From positions 248,001 through 312,000 of the forward strand of contig NZ_JAASRN010000001.1 of the NCBI RefSeq assembly GCF_011761635.1: a DNA stretch of 64,000 nt, written 5' to 3'. A program made the position numbers and the translations under genes. Positions within the stretch are counted from its first letter, which is position 1. The number at the start of each line of letters is the position of its first letter. This DNA comes from Thermonema lapsum. Its GTDB lineage: Bacteria; Bacteroidota; Bacteroidia; Cytophagales; Thermonemataceae. The notes beneath the pieces are model-generated. The model saw only the letters and a program-made list of their open reading frames with translations, ran no database searches and was not told the DNA's origin. Below are positions 15,025-23,696 of the stretch, piece after piece.

Positions 15025-17094
15025 ATGAAAGAAAGATTATGGGTGGTAGGCATGCTTGTAGCTACTCATGTTACGCAAGCGCAGCAGCTCGATTCTCTCA
15101 TAAAAGAATATGAGCTGCAAGAAGTGGTAGTTTCTGCTAGTCGTTTGCAGCGAGAGCTTCACACTGTATCGGTACCCATACAAACTATAAACGCAGAAGA
15201 TATTCTTCGTGCGGGCTATTTGCGCTTGCAAGATGCCCTGCAGGAGCAAACCGGCTTACAGCTTGTTTACGACCATGGGGTAGGCTTGCAAATGCAAGGC
15301 TTGGATGCCGATTATACGCTCATTATGATAGATGGCGAGCCTCTGATTGGACGTACCGCCGGCACCTTCGACCTCTCGCGCTTGAATATTACCGACATCA
15401 AACGCATAGAAATCATGCGTGGACCTTCGTCGGCAGTTTATGGCTCGGAGGCATTAGCGGGTGTGATTAACATCATTACGGAAGAAGAGGAAGCGCTGCC
15501 TTGGCGATTGTCGGGTATGGCTCGTTATGGCAGTCGAAATACAAGCAATTTTCAGCTGAAAGCTACCACTACATCCACCAAGCTGAGTACTTCATGGTCT
15601 GCCAACTACTACGGTAGTGCTGGTTATGACTTTACGCCGGAAACTTATGGACAAACCGCCCCCCCTTTCATGAACTATACGCTTAGGGGCGGAGTAGCTT
15701 ACGACCTTTCGCCGGCATGGCGTGTGCACACGCGGGTGCGTCTCTACGAAGACTTTGTAAAAGACGCTTACGAGTCTTTCGGAGAGCGCTTCGATGGCAA
15801 GGGTTACGTGGCAGATAAAAATGTATATACTGCCGTAGAGTGGACGCCTACCGGGCGCGCCTTTTGGCAATTCAGAAACTATTTTACGACCTACCACACC
15901 AGCGCCTCATATTGGCAGAAAGACAGTGGGGAGGAAACAGACCATTCTTTCTTTCGACAGCTGTATTGGCGTCCTGAGCTGTTTGCTAAATACGACTTAG
16001 CACAGGAGCACACGCTTTCCGGTGGGGTAGGTACCAACCGTGAGCAGGTAAGTGCCACGCGTTACGAGGGAACTCGTCGTTTGTATAACCTCTACGCTTA
16101 TGCACAGCACGAATGGAGCCGAGGTCGGTGGCATATGCATACGGGGGCGCGCTTCGACCATCATAGCATTTATGCAGGGCAGTTGTCGCCCAAGTGGGGG
16201 ATTCGCTACAATCAAGACCGCTGGAGCCTGCGTGCGTCTGTGGGGCGGGGCTATAAAGCACCTGATTTCAGGCAGCTGTATTTGAACTTTACAAATAATG
16301 CAGCCGGTTACACGGTGTTGGGCACCGAAGAGGTGCGCCAAGGAATGGAGCGACTATTGGCGCAAGGCTTGATTGCTGAAATACTATTGCCTCCTTCACA
16401 GGTGGCAAGCTTGAAGCCCGAGCGCTCTTGGGCGTTGAATGTAGGAGGGGAGTGGAGACCTCTGCAAAAGATGAAAGTGGATGTCAATCTTTTCCGAAAC
16501 ATGTTACAAGACATGATAGACACGCAGCCTGTGGCAAGAAGAAATAATGGGCAGTTCGTTTACAGCTACCGCAATTTGCAAGAGGTAATCACACAAGGCG
16601 TGGAACTCAACGTTACATATAAACTAAGCACCTATTGGCGCTTGAGTGCAGGCTATCAGTATCTCGATGCTTTTGAGCCTTCGGTAAAGGAGCGCATTCG
16701 TGCCGGCGAGATATATAAGCGTGATGCTCAAACGCTGGTTTCACGACGCGTAAAACCCGAAGAGTATGGGGGTTTGTTCAATCGTTCACGGCACAGTGCC
16801 AATTTAAAAGTGTTTTACACGCATCCTCGGTGGGAGGCTACTATGCGTTTGATTTACCGCGGGCGCTACGGCTGGGGCGATGCCAACGGCAATTTGATTT
16901 TGGACGACAAGTCGGAGTATGTAGATGCTTATGTGCTTTGCAACATGAGTTTTATGTACCACCTGCGGCGCTATACTTTGCAGGCAGGAATAGACAATGC
17001 TACTGATTTCCGTAATGAGGCTTTTGTGCCTGCCTTAGCACCACGCACTTTCTGGTTTGCTTTTCAATTTGACATTACCAACCATAAAAAGTAG
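15025..17094 (+). CDS. TonB-dependent outer-membrane receptor, probably for haem or an iron source
   Basis: 689 residues. A signal peptide (cleavage near T-Q-A-Q) is followed by the TonB box region E-L-Q-E-V-V-V-S-A, the plug domain (about 35-155, with R-I-E-I-M-R-G-P-S-S-A-V-Y-G and G-V-I-N-I-I-T), and a 22-strand barrel ending in a Phe-rich strand. There is no carboxypeptidase-like N-terminal domain, so it is the siderophore/haem class rather than the SusC class. It uses proton-motive force through TonB. A DoxX-like protein and a HmuY haem-binding lipoprotein follow in the same direction, which argues for haem; the substrate itself is inferred from this context. Confidence 0.85.
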   Translation: MKERLWVVGMLVATHVTQAQQLDSLIKEYELQEVVVSASRLQRELHTVSVPIQTINAEDILRAGYLRLQDALQEQTGLQLVYDHGVGLQMQGLDADYTLIMIDGEPLIGRTAGTFDLSRLNITDIKRIEIMRGPSSAVYGSEALAGVINIITEEEEALPWRLSGMARYGSRNTSNFQLKATTTSTKLSTSWSANYYGSAGYDFTPETYGQTAPPFMNYTLRGGVAYDLSPAWRVHTRVRLYEDFVKDAYESFGERFDGKGYVADKNVYTAVEWTPTGRAFWQFRNYFTTYHTSASYWQKDSGEETDHSFFRQLYWRPELFAKYDLAQEHTLSGGVGTNREQVSATRYEGTRRLYNLYAYAQHEWSRGRWHMHTGARFDHHSIYAGQLSPKWGIRYNQDRWSLRASVGRGYKAPDFRQLYLNFTNNAAGYTVLGTEEVRQGMERLLAQGLIAEILLPPSQVASLKPERSWALNVGGEWRPLQKMKVDVNLFRNMLQDMIDTQPVARRNNGQFVYSYRNLQEVITQGVELNVTYKLSTYWRLSAGYQYLDAFEPSVKERIRAGEIYKRDAQTLVSRRVKPEEYGGLFNRSRHSANLKVFYTHPRWEATMRLIYRGRYGWGDANGNLILDDKSEYVDAYVLCNMSFMYHLRRYTLQAGIDNATDFRNEAFVPALAPRTFWFAFQFDITNHKK

Positions 17095-17100
17095 TTCTCT

Positions 17101-17592
17101 ATGATGTTAAAACAACGTTTCGATTTGCCCACGCTTTTATTGTGGGGGGCGCGCTTTGCCCTAGGTGCCCTGATGATTTGGGGCGGCTTGCATAAGTTTG
17201 AGCCACAGCCTACCGCTCAGGAAGCTTTGCAGCGTATCATGGAAGTAAGCCAAAAGCATCCGGACAAAAGCTCACTGATGCTTTATATCTATGGCATGAA
17301 GCAAAGCGGCTTTGCTTGGCAACTTTTGGGGTTGGCTGAACTTATAGGGGGCGTCCTGCTTTGCTTGCAAGGCACCGCTTTGTTGGGGAGTGCCGTGCTC
17401 TTGCCTATTACCTTGCATATCTTTTTGTTCCATCTGTTCCTGGAGCCAGATGAGCCGGGTGAGGTGCTGATGTCCGGGCTTTACTTCTTAGCAAACCTCC
17501 TGTTTATAGGCATACATTACAAGCAGTGGAAGCACTTGCTTTGGATTAAGCCATGGAAGTCAGCAAATGAAAAGCAGGAGGTAAAAGTTTAG
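17101..17592 (+). CDS. DoxX-like four-helix membrane protein of the haem locus
   Basis: 163 residues with about four hydrophobic segments (near 15-30, 75-95, 95-115 and 120-140). The first contains A-R-F-A-L-G-A-L-M-I-W-G-G-L-H-K-F as in DoxX-family proteins. DoxX relatives sit in the inner membrane and are linked to redox or oxidative stress in several bacteria; no function is proven for this branch. It starts 6 bases after the receptor stop and precedes hmuY by 36 bases, so it is part of the operon and may support haem or iron transfer. Two adjacent ATGs (17101, 17104) are both possible starts. Confidence 0.7.
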   Translation: MMLKQRFDLPTLLLWGARFALGALMIWGGLHKFEPQPTAQEALQRIMEVSQKHPDKSSLMLYIYGMKQSGFAWQLLGLAELIGGVLLCLQGTALLGSAVLLPITLHIFLFHLFLEPDEPGEVLMSGLYFLANLLFIGIHYKQWKHLLWIKPWKSANEKQEVKV

Positions 17593-17628
17593 GCTTTTGA
17601 ATTTCAACCAAAAATAAACGTAAGTACT

Positions 17629-18267
17629 ATGACTACAAACATCACAAAAATTGCAGGGATTGTGCTGGTAGCCGTTGCGCTCACTGCCTGCAAAAAAGAC
17701 GACGCCCCGGCACCTGTCAGCAAAGCCGAGGCAAAGACCATTACCAATTTACATGCCCCCAATGACGTGATAGATCGCCAGACGGGGCAGGTGGTAGAGA
17801 AGAAGCCCTTTGTAAAGTTCTCTTTTGCCAAAGGGCAAGCCGTTGCCGACGGTGAGGCATGGGATATTGCTTTTAAGGGAACCACCATCATCGTAAATGG
17901 TGGCAGCACCACCTTGGATGAGGTAACAAGAAACGGGCAAGCTGCTGCCGCTATATTAACCGCTGTCTTCGATGAGGTGAAAGCAGTACCCGAAGCGACT
18001 GAGTGGAAGCAAGACAGCAATGAGAATTACGCCATACCCAGGGGGGGTGGCAACGGTTGGTATAACTATAACCCCCAAACCTATGTGATTAGCCCTATCC
18101 CTGGGCGTGTCTTATTGTTTAGAGATGCGGCGGGCAAAGGATATGCCAAGGTGGAGATTTTGAGTTACTACAAAGATGCGCCTGCCAATCCTAACCCTTT
18201 CCAAAACGAGTCGGCTTATTATACATTCAGATATGTATATCAGCCTGCAGGGGTACAGTTTGAATAA
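17629..18267 (+). CDS. HmuY-family haem-binding lipoprotein
   Basis: 212 residues. A lipoprotein signal ends at L-T-A-C, and the mature part has the HmuY-type beta fold: F-V-K-F-S-F, D-G-E-A-W-D-I-A-F-K-G-T-T-I-I-V-N-G-G, and a C-terminal Y-Y-T-F-R-Y-V-Y-Q strand. HmuY of Porphyromonas is a surface lipoprotein that captures haem and passes it to a TonB receptor. The two His haem ligands of HmuY are not obvious here; this and the variable loop may mean another ligand mode or another cargo. It is the third gene of the receptor operon and ends at a strong terminator. Confidence 0.8.
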   Translation: MTTNITKIAGIVLVAVALTACKKDDAPAPVSKAEAKTITNLHAPNDVIDRQTGQVVEKKPFVKFSFAKGQAVADGEAWDIAFKGTTIIVNGGSTTLDEVTRNGQAAAAILTAVFDEVKAVPEATEWKQDSNENYAIPRGGGNGWYNYNPQTYVISPIPGRVLLFRDAAGKGYAKVEILSYYKDAPANPNPFQNESAYYTFRYVYQPAGVQFE

Positions 18268-18296
18268 GGCTTAATGATGAAGAAGTAAATACAAAA

Positions 18297-18326
18297 GGGG
18301 CAGCCTCTTGGGCTGCTCTTTTTTAT
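18297..18326 (+). terminator. Terminator of the haem-uptake operon
   Basis: GGGCAGCC and GGCTGCTC form a stem with a 5-base loop, followed by TTTTTTA. It lies 30 bases after the hmuY-like stop. Confidence 0.8.
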
Positions 18327-18455
18327 CCTTTATGCTGTATGCTGTACAAATACACTTCATTTCACCCCACGCCACATGCTCTTGGTTGGTCATTTTTTGG
18401 AAGTTATGTATATTGAATGGCTGATATTTTTCCTCAAGAAAGCTACTTAATAGTT

Positions 18456-18698
18456 ATGCGCACACTGTTGATTGGGATAGTCCGTTTTTATCAGGTGGCT
18501 ATTTCGCCTTGGTTCCCGGCGGCATGCCGCTATACGCCCACCTGTTCACAATACATGGTAGAAGCAATTCAAAAACATGGTGCATGGCGTGGCGTATGGC
18601 TTGGGTTGAAGCGCATCGGGCGCTGCCATCCTTGGGGAGGGTATGGTTATGACCCTGTGCCCGAAAAAGAAGACAAGACAGGCAGCGGAAAAGGCTAA
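18456..18698 (+). CDS. yidD: Membrane protein insertion efficiency factor YidD
   Basis: 80 residues, the normal size. The family pattern is complete: F-Y-Q-x-x-I-S-P, [10 protein letters not shown], a middle A-I-Q-K-H-G, and [13 protein letters not shown]. YidD is a small amphipathic protein at the inner membrane that helps YidC. I chose the ATG at 18456; one at 18417 would add 13 residues that do not look like the family. The stop overlaps by four bases that of the convergent gene. In many genomes yidD lies next to rnpA and yidC, which are not seen here. Confidence 0.92.
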   Translation: MRTLLIGIVRFYQVAISPWFPAACRYTPTCSQYMVEAIQKHGAWRGVWLGLKRIGRCHPWGGYGYDPVPEKEDKTGSGKG

Positions 18699-19264
18699 AA
18701 GTTTTGGATGGAGTGCCGGCTGTTGTCATCAATATAAAATGCGATATCAGGACTAGTACCCTTATCAGTGTTGCCCAATAAGTCTTGTCGCATGGATATA
18801 GTGAGTTTTGCCAGCTCTTCTGATAGCTTGTCTGCCTCTATGCTGCTTATGTTTTGGTCTTTGAATATAAAGGCTACATTTTTTAGAAAAGAATTGTAAG
18901 CCTTCAGTACAGGCAAAGAGGCAACAATAGATAACTTATGAGTAATGAACTCGAGGCGTTTTAAGTCTTGAGCAGAAAGATGCTCTTGTATAGAGTACTT
19001 TTCCAGTGTGTGGATGATTTCTTTATACACCTCCGACTTCATCTCCAGGTATTTTGTCTGCTGCTCTTTGGACAACTCAAGCTCTGTTTGTTTGTTTAAC
19101 AGCAGTGCCGTGATGGAAACTGTTGCCAGTGTGCCCAAAATGATGAGGATGAACTCCTGCAAGAATGGATTGGTTATGTGTGTGTAGCCATAGCGCAAAA
19201 ACAAATAGGCGACAGCGAATAAAAATATGTTCAGCGCATAGTATCCGAGGGCACTTTTTTGCAT
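18695..19264 (-). CDS. Uncharacterised two-helix membrane protein
   Basis: 189 residues. Two hydrophobic segments (about 8-27 and 36-57) are followed by a long charged, helical part (60-160) and a short polar tail. The topology suggests a hairpin anchor with a cytoplasmic helical domain. I recognise no family. The gene is convergent with yidD and lies 28 bases downstream of the TolB-barrel gene, which is read leftward into it only if transcription starts upstream; it has its own start right after that gene's 3' end. Confidence 0.65.
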   Translation of the reverse strand: MQKSALGYYALNIFLFAVAYLFLRYGYTHITNPFLQEFILIILGTLATVSITALLLNKQTELELSKEQQTKYLEMKSEVYKEIIHTLEKYSIQEHLSAQDLKRLEFITHKLSIVASLPVLKAYNSFLKNVAFIFKDQNISSIEADKLSEELAKLTISMRQDLLGNTDKGTSPDIAFYIDDNSRHSIQNF

Positions 19265-19292
19265 AGCCTTAATACCTTATATAAATAAAGGT

Positions 19293-22200
19293 TTAAAAAT
19301 CATAGCCCAAAGTGAAATAATAGCGAGGCTTATCCGATACAATGAAATCGTTTACACTCCACGCGGCATCTACTTTTAAATAGTATCCCAGTAAATAGGT
19401 GCGCACTCCCCAGCCGAAGCCCATGAGATAGGGGTTTTTGTAGTTGCGTACAATGACCTCAAAGGTTTGTCCGTCGCGTACAATATAGGTGTTGATGTCG
19501 TTGTTGCGCTCCCATGGACCTCTGTCGTTCCATGTGGCACCAGCATCATAAAAGCCTATGAACTGCAGGTTGCGGAAAAATCTGGACTTCACCGTTTCGC
19601 GGAAGATATATTTTATCAAAGGCAGGCGCAACTCAGCATTGAATACGAAGAACTGCCTGCCAGAGGCGGCGTTATAGTCGAAACCGCGCAGGTTGGTAGC
19701 GAACTCATGGAAAAGCAGGTCGGAATTGCCTATGCCGGGTTCGACCCTTAGTGGGTTGCCGCTTAGGCTACCGCCACCGGTTTGTGCTCCCATCCAGTTG
19801 TCCATGCCGCCCAGCATGAATTGTTTCGGTGCTTTGCCGCCAAAATGCCCATAAGCAAAGCGGGTAGCCAAGACAATTTCACGGTCCAGAGACTGATAGT
19901 GGCGCAGGTCTACAAACAACTTATCGAAGCTTTTTTCTATGTTGCCTCCCATACCCAAGTTCTGCTCGTAGCTTACCATGGCGCGGCTTCCTTGCAACAT
20001 GTTCATGCCGGATGAAACGGTATTGTCGAACACCAATTGTCCTTTCAGGTGTACGTAATCGTCGCGCACATCGGGGTTAGACAATACGCCTATGTCGGTA
20101 AAACGCGTGTTCATGTATCCGGCAAAACCTTCCATGCGCAGCGCATTGGTAAAGGGTAGGGCGATGCGTCCCACGATTTTATTTAAAGAATAGCGGTGAA
20201 TCAGGTCGCTGTTCGATACAAAAATGCTTTTTCTGTCGTAGCGGGCGCCTACATCTATGCGTTTGCCCAAATAGTTGTATTCAGCAAAATAGTTGCTGCT
20301 TTTCAGGTCGGTGATGCCCAGAATGCCCGCGTGGAAGTTGTGGTTTTCGAGCATATCGGCAAGGCGCACCTCAAACAACAGCCCGAAGCCCCGCAGAGGG
20401 TCTATAAGAGGGGTGGTTACGGTTTGTTCTGCCGTAAAGCGTGGCTCATAGGGAAATACCCCTTTAATGGTAACCTCTTTTTTGGAGCTTTGTGCTTTCT
20501 TTATGAGGCGGCTGATTTGATTTTGTTCATTTTGACGGTTGCTTTGTTTGAATTCTTTGACAATCTGTGGGTCAAACACATAATTGTCGAAGGACCAGTT
20601 TTCTGGGTCATAAGCAGGTAGCGTGTCTTGCGCGATTTTTTGAAGACTATCGGCGGAGAAGTTATTGACAGGGGGCGCGTCTTTTTTCTTTTGGGGCGTG
20701 CTGGCACGGTAGCCTTTGCTTCGGAGCAACTGTAGGCGGTAGGTCTCGGGAGCAGCTGCTTTGGGCGAGAGTTCGGCATTACGGTCCAACACCAAGCGCT
20801 CTTTGAGTTTACGACTGCCGAAATAGCGGATAGCAAGATTGCCTTGCGCCACACTGAAAGCACGCAGGTCGTGCAGGCTGTTGGTCAATATTTCTTGTTT
20901 GCCATTTTGCAGATTGAGCCTGTACAGATTGTTGATGCCATTCTCATTGCTTAAATAATATACCCATTCCAAGTCGTGGCATTCTGGTTGTGTTTCTTGG
21001 GCATTGGAATAGGTAAGTTGCGTAAGCAGTTCTTCCGATATCTTGGGGTTGTAGAGGAAAAGATTGTAGTCGTCGTTTAGGTCTTTGTAAGTAGCGGGCG
21101 GCAGATTGAGCGTATCGTTGGGGCGGTTCGAAGAAAAGATGATGATGTCGTTGGAGTTGCCTACAAATACGGGGTCACGGTCGTCGTAAAGGTCGCTTGG
21201 AGTTACTTTTTTCAAAAACTGTTCCTTAGTGTTGTAAATATACACGTCGTTTACCCCCGATTCTATGTTGGCAACCCCGCGGCGGTCGGCGCTGATGGCA
21301 AAGTGGGTGGCATCGGCAGAGATGTCAAAGCCCACGATTTGGTTGAAGAACTCGAACGTTTGCGCATACACGGGTTTCTTTTTGCGGCGTTTGTCTAAAT
21401 GAAAGACCTCAATACGCGACTTGCCTTTTTTCATGAAAGCCACTCCCAGCTTGTGGTTGTCGGACCACGCAATGAGGGGGATTTGTTTGTTGAAACGTTG
21501 AGTATATACTTGAAAACCACCCCGCATGATTACTTTTTTGCGTTGGCGGCGCAGGTCGCGCACCACTACCTTATAGCGTCCGCGTTGGTTGAGTGTGTAG
21601 GCTACATAGCGCCCGTCGGGGCTAAGTTTCACTTGCCATAAGGCATATTTGTTGTTGCGGTTGCCATTGAGCACCTTATCGTATTTTATGGGCTCGTATT
21701 GCTTGCGGGCTTTGTCGCTTATTTCGGTGTAGAAGTTGCGCCACTCTTTGACCAAGTCGCGAAAGGGTTTGCCCAAAGTGTTTTGAAACGCCAGTTCCTC
21801 GTCGCGAGTGATGCGTGTCAGGTTTAAGATGCTTGCGATGTGGTGCTCGCCGTATTTTTGTGCTATAAAATTCCAAAACGACTGCCCCACCAAGGTAGCG
21901 TCATCGCCCACGCTGCGGTTGGGGTGCCTTATTTTGTTGCTGCGGATAGCCGTACGCATGTAATCATCCATTTCTTGACTCCAGCCGTAGGCAGCATAGG
22001 CACTCATGCCGCTCAAATACCATTCGGGCAGGTTGAAAATCTGTGCCGATTGCAGCATTTCGCGGAAACCGGTGCCGTACATCATCTCATTGAGCAGCAC
22101 TTGGGCGATGCCCTTCGATATCTCTTGTTTGAAAGCGTAGAGACTGCCCGTAAAGGGTACTTCTATGATAGGACGTATAAAATTGACTTGCCCACCTATA

Positions 22201-22562
22201 GACAGCAGCTCGGTATTCAGTCCCACATTGCTTTGCATCAGGTCGGTAACCGAGTTGTAGATAAAGAGCCGTATTTTTTGCGTGGGACTATAGCCTATTA
22301 GGTCGGCAATGCGATTGAACTCTTCCTCTGCGTATAGAATGGCGAAGTCGGAAAGACGGCTGCCATATTCGTAATAATAAAACTCGAGATTGGGCGAGGT
22401 CTTGAAGCGCCATTCGAAGTCCTTGAACTGCACACGATTTTTATTGAAAGGGCGTTGGGTCATGCCTTCGATAAACTGCGCTTGGCTGTGCCACATTGGG
22501 CAAAACAAACAAAGGGTAAGGCAAATGATAAGCAAAGGATAAGTGATGCTTGTACGCTTCAT
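19293..22562 (-). CDS. TolB-like propeller protein with a C-terminal outer-membrane barrel
   Basis: 1089 residues. A signal peptide (cleavage near S-Q-A-Q) is followed by a region like the MA-type peptidases (about 35-290), a TolB/WD40-like propeller (about 300-630, with repeats such as S-P-D-G-R-Y-V-A-Y), a linker, and a BamA/surface-antigen-type barrel (about 720-1089) ending Y-Y-F-T-L-G-Y-D-F. Aromatic-terminated barrels insert in the outer membrane. The peptidase-like domain keeps L-P-E-W-Y-L-S-G-M-S-A-Y but lacks a clear H-E-x-x-H, so it is probably not an active protease. The gene overlaps the upstream FAD oxidoreductase by the four bases ATGA. The role is unknown; surface binding or outer-membrane assembly is possible. 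Confidence 0.8.
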   Translation of the reverse strand: MKRTSITYPLLIICLTLCLFCPMWHSQAQFIEGMTQRPFNKNRVQFKDFEWRFKTSPNLEFYYYEYGSRLSDFAILYAEEEFNRIADLIGYSPTQKIRLFIYNSVTDLMQSNVGLNTELLSIGGQVNFIRPIIEVPFTGSLYAFKQEISKGIAQVLLNEMMYGTGFREMLQSAQIFNLPEWYLSGMSAYAAYGWSQEMDDYMRTAIRSNKIRHPNRSVGDDATLVGQSFWNFIAQKYGEHHIASILNLTRITRDEELAFQNTLGKPFRDLVKEWRNFYTEISDKARKQYEPIKYDKVLNGNRNNKYALWQVKLSPDGRYVAYTLNQRGRYKVVVRDLRRQRKKVIMRGGFQVYTQRFNKQIPLIAWSDNHKLGVAFMKKGKSRIEVFHLDKRRKKKPVYAQTFEFFNQIVGFDISADATHFAISADRRGVANIESGVNDVYIYNTKEQFLKKVTPSDLYDDRDPVFVGNSNDIIIFSSNRPNDTLNLPPATYKDLNDDYNLFLYNPKISEELLTQLTYSNAQETQPECHDLEWVYYLSNENGINNLYRLNLQNGKQEILTNSLHDLRAFSVAQGNLAIRYFGSRKLKERLVLDRNAELSPKAAAPETYRLQLLRSKGYRASTPQKKKDAPPVNNFSADSLQKIAQDTLPAYDPENWSFDNYVFDPQIVKEFKQSNRQNEQNQISRLIKKAQSSKKEVTIKGVFPYEPRFTAEQTVTTPLIDPLRGFGLLFEVRLADMLENHNFHAGILGITDLKSSNYFAEYNYLGKRIDVGARYDRKSIFVSNSDLIHRYSLNKIVGRIALPFTNALRMEGFAGYMNTRFTDIGVLSNPDVRDDYVHLKGQLVFDNTVSSGMNMLQGSRAMVSYEQNLGMGGNIEKSFDKLFVDLRHYQSLDREIVLATRFAYGHFGGKAPKQFMLGGMDNWMGAQTGGGSLSGNPLRVEPGIGNSDLLFHEFATNLRGFDYNAASGRQFFVFNAELRLPLIKYIFRETVKSRFFRNLQFIGFYDAGATWNDRGPWERNNDINTYIVRDGQTFEVIVRNYKNPYLMGFGWGVRTYLLGYYLKVDAAWSVNDFIVSDKPRYYFTLGYDF

Positions 22563-23620
22563 TGCTTTGAAAAATATTTGGATATGTTTACTTCTTCGTG
22601 CAAAGGTTTTCGATTTTCAATATACTCATAAAATTTTTGAGCAAAAAAAGGTGCAAGTGAAATTCCTTTGCTGCCCATGCCATTGAAAATGCCCAAGGCA
22701 GGATATTGCGGATGCAGCCCCACAAAAGGGCGGCGGGGACGTGTCGCTGGGCGTATGCCGGCTTTCTGCCCTGTGATTTGAAAGGATACAGTAAGCAGAT
22801 TTTGCGTCTTTTGACATAGCTCTTCGCGTGCTTGTGCGGTAGGTATTTCATCCAGAGGGTTCCATTGATAGGTAGCTGCTACGCGGGCGTGCCCTTCTTT
22901 GGCAGCAGGAATCACCGACACCCCTTGGTTGATGATGAAAGGTAGGGGTTCGGCTAAGGCGATGTCCAAAATTTCGCCTTTCACGCAATTGAAAGGCAGC
23001 TTTTGGAAGAAAGGATTGAACCGTCCGTGTGCTCCTTCGCAAAAGATAAGGTAGCGCGCTCGGTACTGCCCATAACGCACCCCTTGCCCTTCAGCTAAGA
23101 TTTCCAAGCGGCTATAATCGAACACCTCGTCGCGCAGCGCTTCCCTTTGGCGCAGATAGTCGGCATAACGGTCAAGCAATAAATTGGTATCTACGTAGCC
23201 AGCGTGCAGGGTCTCGAGCCCACCGTAAGGCGCCGGCGTATAACGACGGTAAAAAGTATCATCCGTATCGGTGCGCAGCCACGTTTCCAGAGTCGTGCTG
23301 CGTGCCATCCAGTCGTTTTGTTCCTGCACGCTGCGGTAGGGACGGTAAATCACCGTAGGATAGAAGAAGCGCATGCCTAAGGTTTTTTCCATTTCCGGAT
23401 AAAAACGCTGTAAAAAAGGAAATAGCTCTTCTGCTAGCCATGTTTTTTTGAGTTGTTTGCCCGTAATAGGATTGAACAAACCTGCCGCTACTCGTGTGGC
23501 AGCCGAATGCCGGGGGCTTGCTATGACCAACACGCGTTTGCCTTTTTGGAGGAGTGTGTAAGAAAGTACCGTGCCTGCAATCCCTTGCCCTACAATCAGA
23601 AAGTCGTATGCATTTGCCAT
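22559..23620 (-). CDS. FAD-dependent oxidoreductase (DAO family)
   Basis: 353 residues. The Rossmann FAD-binding motif is at the start (I-V-G-Q-G-I-A-G, Gly11, Gly13, Gly16). Domain order is that of D-amino-acid oxidase or MnmC-type proteins: substrate domain (about 70-170), second Rossmann segment, and the C-terminal G-I-R-P-A-T-R-P-R-R-P-F-V-G and G-M-G-S-K-G blocks that hold the flavin. A typical substrate is an amino acid or imino acid; the real one cannot be told. It is the first gene of a two-gene unit with the TolB-barrel gene (ATGA overlap), and is divergent from the AddB-like nuclease. Confidence 0.85.
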   Translation of the reverse strand: MANAYDFLIVGQGIAGTVLSYTLLQKGKRVLVIASPRHSAATRVAAGLFNPITGKQLKKTWLAEELFPFLQRFYPEMEKTLGMRFFYPTVIYRPYRSVQEQNDWMARSTTLETWLRTDTDDTFYRRYTPAPYGGLETLHAGYVDTNLLLDRYADYLRQREALRDEVFDYSRLEILAEGQGVRYGQYRARYLIFCEGAHGRFNPFFQKLPFNCVKGEILDIALAEPLPFIINQGVSVIPAAKEGHARVAATYQWNPLDEIPTAQAREELCQKTQNLLTVSFQITGQKAGIRPATRPRRPFVGLHPQYPALGIFNGMGSKGISLAPFFAQKFYEYIENRKPLHEEVNISKYFSKQ

Positions 23621-23696
23621 AAAGCGCTGCTTTTTCGAAGGTGAAGTTACAAATTTTACTTTCTTGTCTTATATTCAAGCAAAGCATGGATTCGTG

